This document shows positions 28,110 through 36,536 of a stretch of 64,000 nt of DNA, one piece after another. The DNA comes from Streptomyces sp. NBC_01255 (GTDB taxonomy: Bacteria; Actinomycetota; Actinomycetes; Streptomycetales; Streptomycetaceae). Location: assembly GCF_036226445.1 (NCBI RefSeq), contig NZ_CP108474.1:6820001-6884000 (forward strand), read 5' to 3'. Position 1 is the first letter of the stretch; every line of letters starts with the position of its first letter. Below the pieces are notes generated by a model, which had not been told where the DNA came from, ran no database searches, and saw only the letters and a program-made list of their open reading frames with translations. Position numbers and translations under genes: made by a program.

Positions 28110-28495
28110 GGTTCACAGACCGGGCAGGGGTCCAGGGGCGCGTCGTCCGCCGGCGTCGCCTCCGCCTTGCCCGCCACCAGCGGGCAGTCCGGGCGGTGGG
28201 CCAGGGTCCCGCCCGGGACCCTGAGGAGCGGGCCGTCCGAGGAGGGCGGGGGAGTCTCCTCCGGCTCGGCCGGGACCGGCTCCGGAGGGCTCACCGGCAG
28301 CAGGAGCGTCGCCGCGATCAGCACGGCGCCCGCCACGATCAGCGCCGCCCCCGGCACCGTGCACGAGGCCAGATAGGGCAGCTGCCGCTCGGCGAAGCGC
28401 TCGCCGGAGATCCCGTACCAGCCGAGCACGCACAGCACCGCGCCCCCGGCGGCCGCCGCGACACCGCCCCACAACAGGATCCGGGATCTCGGCAC
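28097..28495 (-). CDS. Small membrane protein with a predicted His/Cys metal-binding tail
   Basis: A 132-residue protein from a GTG preceded by GGGAGG. Two hydrophobic segments (LLWGGVAAAAGGAVLCVLGW and the stretch around AALIVAGAVLIAATLLLPV) are followed by a Pro/Glu-rich linker. The C-terminus has HRPDCPLVAG and, later, DPCPVCEPW. The spacing H-x3-C-x(n)-C-x2-C suggests a small zinc-binding knuckle; I do not know its function. Its 3' end overlaps the start of the transporter fusion, so it is probably an accessory subunit or regulator of that ABC system. Confidence 0.7.
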   Translation of the reverse strand: MPRSRILLWGGVAAAAGGAVLCVLGWYGISGERFAERQLPYLASCTVPGAALIVAGAVLIAATLLLPVSPPEPVPAEPEETPPPSSDGPLLRVPGGTLAHRPDCPLVAGKAEATPADDAPLDPCPVCEPWPR

Positions 28496-28586
28496 CAAGC
28501 CTCCCTCGTCTCTCCCTTTCCTTGCACTATGCCCCGGTTCGCCCCACCCTGGAAGCAGCAGGCCGCACGGCCTGGAGAGACACCCG

Positions 28587-29129
28587 GTGGTGAGCCAGAT
28601 GGTTCTCGAACGACTCGGCGGACGCCCCCGGCTCGCGGCCCTCGCGGCCGTCGCCGTGCTGGCCTTCGTGCCCGCCGTCGCGGGCTGCTCCGACGACGGG
28701 ACCGCCGGCGGTAACCAGATGTACGAGACGCCGCCGCCCGGGACGACCGCCCAGTCGCCGGGGGCCGACGAGCCCGCCGACCCGGCCGCCGCCGAGGAGG
28801 AGATCACCCGGAACTGGACGGCGTTCTTCGACCCGAAGACCTCCGCGGCCGAGAAGGTGAAGGTCCTGGAGAACGGCGCCGCGCTGCAGCCGGTCCTCGC
28901 CGCCTTCGTCGGCAACGAGAACGCCGCCACGACCTCGGCCAAGGTCACGGGCGTCGAGTTCACCTCGGCCACCGAGGCCAACGTCACCTACGACCTGCTC
29001 GTCGGCGGGTCCCCGGCCCTGCCCGACTCCCAGGGCACCTCGATCCTCCAGGACGGCACCTGGAAGGTCTCCGTGAAGACCCTCTGCGGCCTGGTCGAGC
29101 TGAGCGGTGTCACCGTTCCGGGCTGCTGA
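28587..29129 (+). CDS. Putative lipoprotein, unknown function
   Basis: A 180-residue exported protein with a lipobox (VPAVAGC) at about residue 32, an acidic Pro-rich linker, and a C-terminal domain starting ITRNWTAFFDPKTSAAEKVK. That domain looks like an NTF2-like cone (low-molecular-weight antigen type), ending in GTWKVSVKTLCGLVEL. GTG start with GGAGAG eight bases upstream. Its 3' end overlaps the next gene by 23 bases, so it is co-expressed with the transporter's binding protein. Confidence 0.78.
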   Translation: MVSQMVLERLGGRPRLAALAAVAVLAFVPAVAGCSDDGTAGGNQMYETPPPGTTAQSPGADEPADPAAAEEEITRNWTAFFDPKTSAAEKVKVLENGAALQPVLAAFVGNENAATTSAKVTGVEFTSATEANVTYDLLVGGSPALPDSQGTSILQDGTWKVSVKTLCGLVELSGVTVPGC

Positions 29130-30399
29130 GGCGGTCGCGGCGCTGCTCCTGGCCGTGTTGCTCACACTCCTCGTGGGGTGCGGCAGCCGGCTCCCGGAGC
29201 GCGCCTTCGAGACGCGGCCCACCGCCACCCCCTCCGGCGGTGAGCCGCTCCGCGTCGGGATCATCACCAGCGCCACGAGCCCGGTCGGCGGGCAGTCCCT
29301 CACCGGCCCGCGCGACGGCGCCCGCGCCTACTTCGACGCGCTCAACGCCCGCGGCGGCCTCGACGGGCGCCGGATCGAGGTCGAGACCTGCGACGACGGC
29401 GGCAGCGGCGTCGGCAACAACGCGTGCGTGCACCGGCTGATCGACGAACGGAAGGTCTTCGCGCTCGTCGCCACCACCGCCCTGAACTACGCGGGCGCGC
29501 CGCTCGTCGCCAAGGCCGGTGTCCCCGACATCGGCGGCCAGCCCCTCACCCCCGCCTACGACACGTACCCGCACCTCTACGGGATCTACGGCAGCTCCGC
29601 CCCGCGCACCGGCGGGAAGCCCGGCTGGGACGGGACGCTGTACGGCGGGACGGAGGTCTACCGCTGGTTCGAGCGGGAGAAAGGGGCGCGGACCGCCGCG
29701 GTCGTCTCGTACAACCAGGCCGCGTCCGCCGCGTACGCCCGGCTGGTCTCCGACGGGCTGCGCGCCGAGGGGTACCGGGTCGTCGACGAGCAGGTCGACT
29801 TCGCCCTGCCCAACTTCCGCGCGGTCGCCGCCGATCTACGGGACCAGGACGTCGACCTGCTCTTCGACGCGATGGACACCCACGGCAACGCGCGGCTCTG
29901 CGAGGCGATGGAGGCGCTCGGGGTCCGCGTCGACGCGAAGGTCACCAACGTCCAGAACTGGTCCTCGTCCGTCGCCCGCGACTACGCCCGCGCCCCCGGC
30001 TGCCTGAGCGCCCTGTGGGTGACCGGAGCCAGCCGCAACCACCAGGACAGCGGCCATCCGGCCGTCCGTGAGTTCCGGGACGCGATGGGGCAACGACCGC
30101 TGTCCCAGTGGCAGTTGGAGGGCTGGGCGGCGGCGATGTGGTTCACCGACGCGGCCCGCTCCTGCCTGGCCGAGGGCGGCCTCACCCGTGGGTGCGTCGA
30201 GGAGTTCCTGAACCGTCCGGAGCCGTACACCGCGCGCGGACTGCTGCTGCCCGTCCGCTTCGAGCACCTCGCGGCTCCGCCCGAGACCCGTCACACCTGT
30301 CTGTCCGTGGCCCGTTGGGAGGACGGCCGGGGCTGGGTGAGCCAGGGTGACATGACGGAGAACTGCGCGACCGTGCCCCAGCTCGGCTACCGTCCGTGA
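29107..30399 (+). CDS. ABC transporter substrate-binding lipoprotein (branched-chain amino-acid type)
   Basis: A 430-residue type I periplasmic-binding-like protein. A lipobox (TLLVGC) is followed by LRVGIITSATSPVGGQSLTG, LNARGGLDGRRIEVETCDDG and VGNNACVHRLI, as in LivJ/LivK-family proteins. It is divergent from the permease-ATPase fusion and is the obvious receptor for that transporter. It has more Cys residues than usual (for example CLAEGGLTRGC), suggesting disulfides. GTG start inside the previous gene; no clean ribosome-binding site is visible, consistent with coupling. Confidence 0.88.
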   Translation: MSPFRAAEAVAALLLAVLLTLLVGCGSRLPERAFETRPTATPSGGEPLRVGIITSATSPVGGQSLTGPRDGARAYFDALNARGGLDGRRIEVETCDDGGSGVGNNACVHRLIDERKVFALVATTALNYAGAPLVAKAGVPDIGGQPLTPAYDTYPHLYGIYGSSAPRTGGKPGWDGTLYGGTEVYRWFEREKGARTAAVVSYNQAASAAYARLVSDGLRAEGYRVVDEQVDFALPNFRAVAADLRDQDVDLLFDAMDTHGNARLCEAMEALGVRVDAKVTNVQNWSSSVARDYARAPGCLSALWVTGASRNHQDSGHPAVREFRDAMGQRPLSQWQLEGWAAAMWFTDAARSCLAEGGLTRGCVEEFLNRPEPYTARGLLLPVRFEHLAAPPETRHTCLSVARWEDGRGWVSQGDMTENCATVPQLGYRP

Positions 30400-30421
30400 C
30401 ATGGGCCCCGTGAACCCCGGC

Positions 30422-30467
30422 CGTGAAACGGGGGTCCGGGGAACATCGCCCGTGAAACGGGGGTCCG
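30422..30467 (+). repeat. Pair of 17-bp direct repeats upstream of the glycosyltransferase
   Basis: CGTGAAACGGGGGTCCG occurs at 30422-30438 and again at 30451-30467, one copy every 29 bases. The pair lies in the 132-base gap before the glycosyltransferase gene; a third, weaker CCGTGAA precedes the first copy. It could be an operator pair. Confidence 0.6.
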
Positions 30468-30531
30468 TCCCGGCAGTACAGTCGGCGCGTCCGACCGACA
30501 GCCAGACTGACCGGGGGGAACCGGCAGCACG

Positions 30532-31809
30532 ATGCGTATCTCCTTTCTGCTTCACAACGGTTACCACTACGGCGGCACGATCCGGACGACGTTCACCGTC
30601 GCCGAGGAACTGGCCACGCGCCACGAGGTCGAGATCGTCTCGGTGTTCCGCCACCGCGACCGGCCGATCCTCGGCCTCCCCTCGGACGTGACGCTGCGTC
30701 ATCTCGTCGACCTGCGCGAGGACAGCCCCGGCTACGACGGGGACCACCCCGACCTCCACCGGCCCGCCGAGGTGTTCCCGCGCGGCGACGGCCGCTGGAA
30801 GCAGTACAGCGCGCTCACCGACGCCCGGATCGGGGAGTACCTGCGCGGGGTCGAGGCCGACGTCCTCGTCGGCACCCGCCCCGGGCTCAACGTGCACCTG
30901 GCCCGGCAGGCCCGGCGCGGGCCGGTCCTCGTCGGCCAGGAGCACCTGGTCCTGACCGGCCACAGCCGCCGGCTCCGGCGGGACATCCGGCACGAGTACC
31001 GGCTCCTCGACGCCGTCACGACGGTCACCGAGGCCGACGCCCGCGCCTACCGGAGGCTGGGGCTGCCCGGCGTACGGATCGAGGCCGTGCCCAACAGCGT
31101 GCCCGCGCCCGCCCTGCCGCCCGCCGACCCCGCGGCGCGGACCATCGTGGCGGCCGGCCGGCTGACCCGGGTCAAGCGGTACGACGTGCTCATCGACGCC
31201 TTTGCCGAGGTGGCCCCGGACCACCCGGAGTGGACGCTGCGGATCTACGGCACGGGCGACGCGGTCGAGGACCTCAAGGGCGCGCTGGCCCGGCAGATCG
31301 AGGAACGGGGCCTCGGCCGGCAGGTCTTCCTCATGGGCGCCGTCCATCCGATGGAACCGGAATGGGCCAAGGGCTCGATCGCCGCGGTGACCTCACGGCG
31401 GGAGTCCTTCGGGATGACGATCGTGGAGGCGATGCGCTGCGGGCTGCCGGTGGTCTCGACCGACTGCCCGAACGGGCCGCGCGAGATCATCGAGGACGGG
31501 GTCGACGGGCGGCTCGTGCCGGTCGACGACGTGGCCGCGGTCGCGGGGGCGCTGCGCGGTCTCGTCGAGGACGACGAACTGCGCGCGAAGGCCGCGCGGG
31601 CGGCGCTGGCCTCCTCGGAACGCTTCGACCCCGTCCGGATCGTGGCCCGGCACGAGGCGCTCTGGACGGAACTCGTCGACCGGGGCGCGAGCCGGCGGAC
31701 CCACTCGGCGGGGCGGGTGAAGAGGCACCGCGAGATCGGCCGGGCCGTCGACGCGGTCTACGTCCTGAAGGCGAAGGCCGGCCGCCTGGTCCACGGCCTG
31801 CTCCGGTGA
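30532..31809 (+). CDS. Family 4 glycosyltransferase (GT-B fold)
   Basis: A 425-residue cytosolic glycosyltransferase. The N-terminal domain starts ISFLLHNGYHYGGTIRTTF. The C-terminal domain has IVAAGRLTRVKRYDVLIDAF, VFLMGAVHPM, and the nucleotide-sugar site SRRESFGMTIVEAMRCGLPV with the E-x7-E motif. The acceptor is unknown. The same type of gene in Streptomyces is associated with exported glycans or teichoic-acid-like polymers. It is flanked by direct repeats upstream and a 9-bp tandem repeat downstream. Confidence 0.9.
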   Translation: MRISFLLHNGYHYGGTIRTTFTVAEELATRHEVEIVSVFRHRDRPILGLPSDVTLRHLVDLREDSPGYDGDHPDLHRPAEVFPRGDGRWKQYSALTDARIGEYLRGVEADVLVGTRPGLNVHLARQARRGPVLVGQEHLVLTGHSRRLRRDIRHEYRLLDAVTTVTEADARAYRRLGLPGVRIEAVPNSVPAPALPPADPAARTIVAAGRLTRVKRYDVLIDAFAEVAPDHPEWTLRIYGTGDAVEDLKGALARQIEERGLGRQVFLMGAVHPMEPEWAKGSIAAVTSRRESFGMTIVEAMRCGLPVVSTDCPNGPREIIEDGVDGRLVPVDDVAAVAGALRGLVEDDELRAKAARAALASSERFDPVRIVARHEALWTELVDRGASRRTHSAGRVKRHREIGRAVDAVYVLKAKAGRLVHGLLR

Positions 31810-31830
31810 CCCCGGTGACCCCGGTGACCC
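31805..31830 (+). repeat. Short 9-bp tandem repeat at the glycosyltransferase 3' end
   Basis: Three adjacent copies of GGTGACCCC begin within the last codon of the glycosyltransferase. The first repeat supplies the TGA stop; slippage by one unit would not change the frame. Confidence 0.65.
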
Positions 31831-31918
31831 CGGTGGTCCGCTGACGGTCTTTCGTCCGCCGGCCCTCGCCGTCGTATCGAGGACCGTAACTGTCCGCGAG
31901 GGCTGAGAGACTCGGGGC

Positions 31919-32929
31919 ATGTTGGAGACCTCCGCACGGCTGCTGCGTCTGCTCTCGCTGCTCCAGGCCCACCGGGAGTGGTCCGGTGCCGATCTCGCCG
32001 ACCGGCTCGGGGTGACCTCGCGCACGGTACGGCGCGACGTCGACCGGCTGCGCGAGCTCGGCTACCCCGTGCACGCCAGCCCCGGCACCGGCGGCGGCTA
32101 CCAGCTCGGCGCCGGGGCCGAGCTGCCGCCGCTGCTCCTCGACGACGAGGAGGCCGTGGCGGTCGCGGTCGGCCTGCGCACGGCGGCGGGCCAGGGTGTC
32201 GAGGGCATCGGCGAGACCTCCGTACGCGCTCTCGCCAAGCTGGAGCAGGTCCTGCCGGCGCGGCTGCGGCGGCGGGTCGGCGCGCTCACCGACTTCACCG
32301 TGCCCATGCTCCGTACCCCTCGGGAACGGGTGGACCCGGCGGTGCTCACCGAGCTGGCCAACGCCTGCCGGGACAGCGAGCGGCTCCGCTTCGCCTACCG
32401 CGACCACGGCGGCACCGCCACCCGCAGGACCGTCGAACCGCACCGGCTGGTCTGCACCGAGCGGCGCTGGTACCTGGTCGCCTGGGACGTGGACCGCGAC
32501 GACTGGCGGACGTTCCGGGCGGACCGCATCGAGCCCAAGCCGCCGCACGGCCCGCGCTTCCCGCCCCGCGAACCGCCGGCCGACGACCTCGCCGCGTACG
32601 TGTCGAAGGGGGTGTCCGGCACGGCGTACGCGGAGGAGGTCACCGTCCGGCTGTTCGTCCCGCTCGACGAGGCCGCCGCGATCGTCGGCCCGATGGACGG
32701 GGTCCTGGAGCCCGAGGGCGAGGGGAGCTGCCTGCTGCGGGCGGGGGCGCACAACCTCCACGTGGCGGTGGTGCACGTGATGCTCATGGGCCTCGACTTC
32801 GAGGTGGTCGAGCCGCCGGAGCTGACGGAACGGGTCCGCGAACTCAGGGACCGGTTGTCCCGTGCTCTCGATCGGACGGACCGTCGGACGGACGGCCGGA
32901 CGGCGGGGGAGACGGCGGGGGGCTCGTGA
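31919..32929 (+). CDS. WYL-domain transcriptional regulator (DeoR-like HTH)
   Basis: A 336-residue regulator. The N-terminal helix-turn-helix reads [20 protein letters not shown] and is followed by [20 protein letters not shown]. The central WYL domain has [10 protein letters not shown] and [22 protein letters not shown] regulators sense ligands such as single-stranded nucleic acid or small molecules; the target here is unknown. The last ~30 residues are a polar Asp/Arg/Thr/Gly repeat ([13 protein letters not shown]). The 3' 86 bases overlap the 3' end of ctaD on the opposite strand. Confidence 0.9.
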   Translation: MLETSARLLRLLSLLQAHREWSGADLADRLGVTSRTVRRDVDRLRELGYPVHASPGTGGGYQLGAGAELPPLLLDDEEAVAVAVGLRTAAGQGVEGIGETSVRALAKLEQVLPARLRRRVGALTDFTVPMLRTPRERVDPAVLTELANACRDSERLRFAYRDHGGTATRRTVEPHRLVCTERRWYLVAWDVDRDDWRTFRADRIEPKPPHGPRFPPREPPADDLAAYVSKGVSGTAYAEEVTVRLFVPLDEAAAIVGPMDGVLEPEGEGSCLLRAGAHNLHVAVVHVMLMGLDFEVVEPPELTERVRELRDRLSRALDRTDRRTDGRTAGETAGGS

Positions 32930-34580
32930 TCCGCATCCGTTCGAAGGCCGCGAACTCCGGGTGGTGCAGGTCGAAGGCCGGCGACTCGGAGCGGATCCGC
33001 GGCACGGAGTCGAAGTTGTGCCGGGGCGGCGGGCACGTGGTCGCCCACTCCAGCGAGCGCCCGAAACCCCACGGGTCGTCCACGTCGACCTTCGCGCCGT
33101 ACCGGTGGGTCCACCACACGTTGTAGAGGAACGGCAGCGTGGAGGCGCCGAGCAGGAAGGCGCCGATCGTCGACACCGTGTTGAGCGCCGTGAACCCGTC
33201 CGCGTCCAGGTAGTCGGCGTACCGCCGGGGCATGCCCTCCGCGCCGAGCCAGTGCTGCACCAGGAACGTCAGGTGGAAGCCGGTGAACAGCGTCCAGAAG
33301 TGGACCTTCCCGAGCCGCTCGTCGAGCATCCGGCCGGTGAACTTGGGCCACCAGAAGTAGAAGCCGGCGAACATCGCGAAGACGACCGTGCCGAAGACCG
33401 TGTAGTGGAAGTGGGCCACGACGAAGTACGAGTCGGTCACCGGGAAGTCCATCGGAGGCGACGCGAGGATCACCCCGGTCAGCCCGCCGAAGAGGAACGA
33501 CACCAGGAAGCCGACCGACCACAGCATGGGCGTCTCGAAGGAGAGCGAGCCCCGCAGCATCGTCCCGGTCCAGTTGAAGAACTTCACCCCGGTCGGCACC
33601 GCGATCAGGAACGACAGCAGCGAGAAGAACGGCAGCAGCACCGCGCCCGTCGCGAACATGTGGTGCGCCCAGACCACCACCGAGAGGCCGGTGATCGCCA
33701 TGGTGGCCGCGATCAGCGTCGTGTAGCCGAAGATCGGCTTGCGGGCGAAGACCGGGATGATCTCGCTGACGATCCCGAAGAACGGCAGCGCGATGATGTA
33801 GACCTCGGGGTGGCCGAAGAACCAGAAGAGGTGCTGCCACAGCAGCGCCCCGCCGTTCTCGGGCTGGAAGACCAAGGAGCCGAGGCGCCGGTCCGCCTCC
33901 AGGACGAGCAGCGCCGCCGCGAGGACGGGGAAGGCGATGATCACCAGGACCGCGGTGAAGAGGATGTTCCAGGTGAAGATCGGCATCCGGAACATGGTCA
34001 TTCCGGGGGCCCGCATCCCGATGATCGTGGCGAGGAAGTTCACCGAGGTCAGGATCGTGCCGAAGCCCGAGAGCGCGAGTCCCATGATCCAGAGGTCGAC
34101 GCCGACGCCCGGCGACCGCTCCAGGCTGTTGAGCGGGGCGTAGGCGGTCCAGCCGAAGGCGGCGGGGCCGCTCGGGGTGAGCAGCGAGCCGATCACCATC
34201 AGGCCGCCGAAGAGGAACAGCCAGTACGAGAACATGTTCAGCCGCGGGAAGGCGACGTCGGGGGCGCCGATCTGCAGCGGCACCAGCTCGTTGGCGAAGC
34301 CGGCGAAGGTGGGCGTGGCGAAGAGCAGCAGCATGATCGTGCCGTGCAGCGTGAAGGCCTGGTTGAACTCCATGTTCGACACGAGCTGGAGCCCCGGGCG
34401 GGCCAGCTCGGCCCGCATCAGCATCGCCATGAGCCCGGCCAGCAGGAAGAAGGCGAACGAGGTGACCAGGTACAGGTGACCGATCTTCTTGTGGTCGGTC
34501 GTGGTGGCCCAGTCGATCAGGACGCGGCCGTGCCGCTGCCGGGCCGATTCGACGGTCGCGGTCGCTGTCTCGGTGCCCAT
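32844..34580 (-). CDS. ctaD: Cytochrome c oxidase subunit I (aa3-type)
   Basis: A 578-residue, 12-helix membrane protein of the terminal oxidase, which reduces oxygen to water while pumping protons. The heme/copper ligands are visible: His in [24 protein letters not shown], the His pair in VVWAHHMF, and [18 protein letters not shown] lies six bases before the ATG. No ctaC, ctaE or ctaF is next to it, so this looks like the solitary extra ctaD copy that many Streptomyces carry beside the main cta operon. The C-terminal tail ([17 protein letters not shown]) is encoded in the segment shared with the WYL regulator. Confidence 0.95.
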   Translation of the reverse strand: MGTETATATVESARQRHGRVLIDWATTTDHKKIGHLYLVTSFAFFLLAGLMAMLMRAELARPGLQLVSNMEFNQAFTLHGTIMLLLFATPTFAGFANELVPLQIGAPDVAFPRLNMFSYWLFLFGGLMVIGSLLTPSGPAAFGWTAYAPLNSLERSPGVGVDLWIMGLALSGFGTILTSVNFLATIIGMRAPGMTMFRMPIFTWNILFTAVLVIIAFPVLAAALLVLEADRRLGSLVFQPENGGALLWQHLFWFFGHPEVYIIALPFFGIVSEIIPVFARKPIFGYTTLIAATMAITGLSVVVWAHHMFATGAVLLPFFSLLSFLIAVPTGVKFFNWTGTMLRGSLSFETPMLWSVGFLVSFLFGGLTGVILASPPMDFPVTDSYFVVAHFHYTVFGTVVFAMFAGFYFWWPKFTGRMLDERLGKVHFWTLFTGFHLTFLVQHWLGAEGMPRRYADYLDADGFTALNTVSTIGAFLLGASTLPFLYNVWWTHRYGAKVDVDDPWGFGRSLEWATTCPPPRHNFDSVPRIRSESPAFDLHHPEFAAFERMRITSPPPSPPPSGRPSDGPSDREHGTTGP

Positions 34581-34948
34581 CGCTGCCTCCCCCTGGGTCC
34601 TGCTCGCCGGGCGTCGGGACATGATGCGCGCGGCTGGCCGGCGGGAGAGGGAGGCGGAAGGGGCGGCTGCTCCGGTCGGCGGACACCGTACCCGGCGGAG
34701 TGCGCGTAAGCATTGTGTAAGGGAACCGTGAGGGCGCCGCGTGCGAGGTCCGGGTAATTCGCCGTGCGACGCGGGGAGAACGGGGAATTCCCGGGGATTT
34801 TCGGCGCTGCGATCCTCTTCGTGCGAAGTGCCGGAAGCTCTTCGGAATTGCTGGAGAATCGGCCGGAAACGGTCCCATCGAGTGACGGCGGGCGTGTCAA
34901 ACATATGTCGAGAACTTGTGACACAAGCGTGACCGTAAAGAGGCTAAC
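34581..34948. other. Divergent intergenic region ctaD / I78-like gene
   Basis: About 370 bases without a gene. It contains a less GC-rich stretch with two palindromes: ACATATGT (34901-34908) and TTGTGACACAA (34916-34926). The latter also forms a wider inverted repeat, GTGTCA...TGACAC. The position suits a shared operator for both divergent genes. No convincing -35/-10 pair was found. Confidence 0.45.
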
Positions 34949-35173
34949 GTGAGGCCCATGTCACCCACATCGCGCACTCCCGAACCGCCCCGCGACGCTC
35001 CCGAGTCCTATGTGGGACTCGACTCGGGCGGCGCCGAGCGGCTTGCCAGGACACGGGGCTGGAAGGTCGTCAGGTCCCTGCCGCCCGGCTCGATCATCAC
35101 CATGGAATACCTCTCCGGGCGCATCAACTTCGAGGTGGAGGACGGCACCGTCACCCGCTGCTGGCTGGGCTGA
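34949..35173 (+). CDS. I78 family peptidase inhibitor-like small protein
   Basis: A 74-residue protein. The core GGAERLARTRGWKVVRSLPP, then GSIITMEYLSGRINFEVEDG and TRCWLG, resembles the I78 inhibitor fold (a small potato-inhibitor-like domain). No signal peptide is visible, so a cytosolic role is likely. GTG at 34949 has AGAGG five bases upstream; the ATG three codons later has its GAGG too close. A strong terminator follows. Confidence 0.78.
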   Translation: MRPMSPTSRTPEPPRDAPESYVGLDSGGAERLARTRGWKVVRSLPPGSIITMEYLSGRINFEVEDGTVTRCWLG

Positions 35174-35195
35174 CAGGACCGGTGCCCGGACAGGG

Positions 35196-35229
35196 GAAGG
35201 GCCCCGGCCGAGGACGGCCGGGGCCCTTC
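35196..35229. terminator. 15-bp hairpin terminator
   Basis: Perfect stem GAAGGGCCCCGGCCG / CGGCCGGGGCCCTTC with a 4-base loop, between the I78-like gene and the convergent PAP2 gene. Confidence 0.88.
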
Positions 35230-35248
35230 TCCGCGTACAGGGGGCGGG

Positions 35249-36130
35249 TCAGCCGCGGGTCGCCGGGGCGCGGCCGCGGGCCACTCCCACGGTCTCGCGG
35301 ACGGGCTCCTCGGCCCCGGCGGGACGCTGCGGGAAGAAGCCCGGGCGCGGGCCGCCGGAGGCCACGGGCAGGGAGGGCACCAGCCGGCGACGGTCGCGCA
35401 GCCGGTCGAGCAGCCGGTCGCGCAGCGCGAGGATCCAGGACTCCGCCACCGCGAGGACCGGCTCGCACCACGGCAGGGCGAGCAGGACCAGGAGCCCGGC
35501 GGCCCAGCCGAGGAGCACGTCGCTCAGCCAGTGCGTGCCCAGATAGACGGTCGTGAGGCCGACGCCGAGCGCGACGACGGCGGAGAGCGCCGACAGGTAG
35601 CGCCTGGCCCGCGGGGTGGTCGCCAGATAGGCGAGGATGCCCCAGGTCACGACCGCGTTCGCGGTGTGGCCGGAGGGAAATATATCGCCGCCCGCGAAGA
35701 GCTCGGCGGAGCCGACCTGCGTCGCGTAGTGGGGGCCGAGACGGCCGAGGCCGAGCTTGACCGCGCCGACCGAGACGTTCAGCAGCAGCAGTGCCGCGCC
35801 GAGACACAGCAGTGGCCGCAGGGTGTGCTGGCGCCAGGAGCGCCAGCCCAGCCATGCGGCCACCATGACGGCCGTGGGGCCGCGCTGACCGAGGACGACG
35901 TAGTAGTCGAGGAAGCCGTGGATCTCCGGCCACTGCTGATAGGGCCGGAACAACATGATCTTCCAGTCGAGGGCCACCAGCCAGGTCGACAGCAGCACCG
36001 CGACGACAATGGCCAGATAGAACGCCGACGTCCCGCCGAAGAGCGCGAGACGCGTGCGGGTCATCCGCGGGACCTCTATCTTCGGCGGTTCCGGCTCCCG
36101 GTCCAGCCGGGCAAAGATGTCGGTACGCAC
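35249..36130 (-). CDS. PAP2-family membrane phosphatase
   Basis: A 293-residue integral membrane phosphatase with about six hydrophobic segments. Catalytic motifs of the PAP2 superfamily are present: KLGLGRLGPHY (motif 1, degenerate), FPSGHTANAV (motif 2) and VYLGTHWLSDVLLGW (motif 3). Likely substrates are lipid phosphates or undecaprenyl pyrophosphate, with the active site outside the membrane. The basic C-terminal tail (RDRLLDRLRDRRRLVPS) is cytosolic. Start uncertain: the GTG giving VRTDIFARLDREPEPP is preferred because the protein becomes family-like from there, but no strong ribosome-binding site precedes it. Confidence 0.85.
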   Translation of the reverse strand: MRTDIFARLDREPEPPKIEVPRMTRTRLALFGGTSAFYLAIVVAVLLSTWLVALDWKIMLFRPYQQWPEIHGFLDYYVVLGQRGPTAVMVAAWLGWRSWRQHTLRPLLCLGAALLLLNVSVGAVKLGLGRLGPHYATQVGSAELFAGGDIFPSGHTANAVVTWGILAYLATTPRARRYLSALSAVVALGVGLTTVYLGTHWLSDVLLGWAAGLLVLLALPWCEPVLAVAESWILALRDRLLDRLRDRRRLVPSLPVASGGPRPGFFPQRPAGAEEPVRETVGVARGRAPATRG

Positions 36131-36536
36131 CCAATCGACGTTACAGGGAGTGAGAAGCCGACCCGGTCGATCCGGTGTCTTCGTGATGACCATGTGATGT
36201 GGAGTAGGTCTCAGTCGGCGGTCCATTCCCGACGTCCGTCGGTAAATCCGATGACCTTCAGCCCTATTGGCGGCGTGGCGCTTTCCGGAAGAGTGTTTGA
36301 GCGCAAGGCAATTACTTCAAACAGATATACGTACGGAATTCCATGCGACGCGCGGCCCCTGCCGAGTGGCGTACGCCACACCAGGAGGCCTGTCGGGGTG
36401 AGAGCTGCACCACGCGCTCGGGGCGTGAACTCGCGTACGCTGACGGCTCACTCGCCCGTCGATGTCGGGCCGCCCCAGGGGTATACGCCCTGGTCGGCGC
36501 CTGCCGAGCGCGAGAGCTTCACTGGGAGGTACGTAC
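36131..36536. other. Divergent intergenic region PAP2 / MFS exporter
   Basis: About 400 bases. The stretch 36240-36345 is markedly less GC-rich than its surroundings and includes a TATAC next to a GTAC repeat. No promoter pair with correct spacing and no supported gene were found; the open frames lack ribosome-binding sites. Confidence 0.4.

Noticed and set aside
34916..34926. TTGTGACACAA considered as a Rex operator
   Set aside because: Its arms directly abut with one central base, whereas Rex sites need TTGTGAA-N4-TTCACAA spacing.
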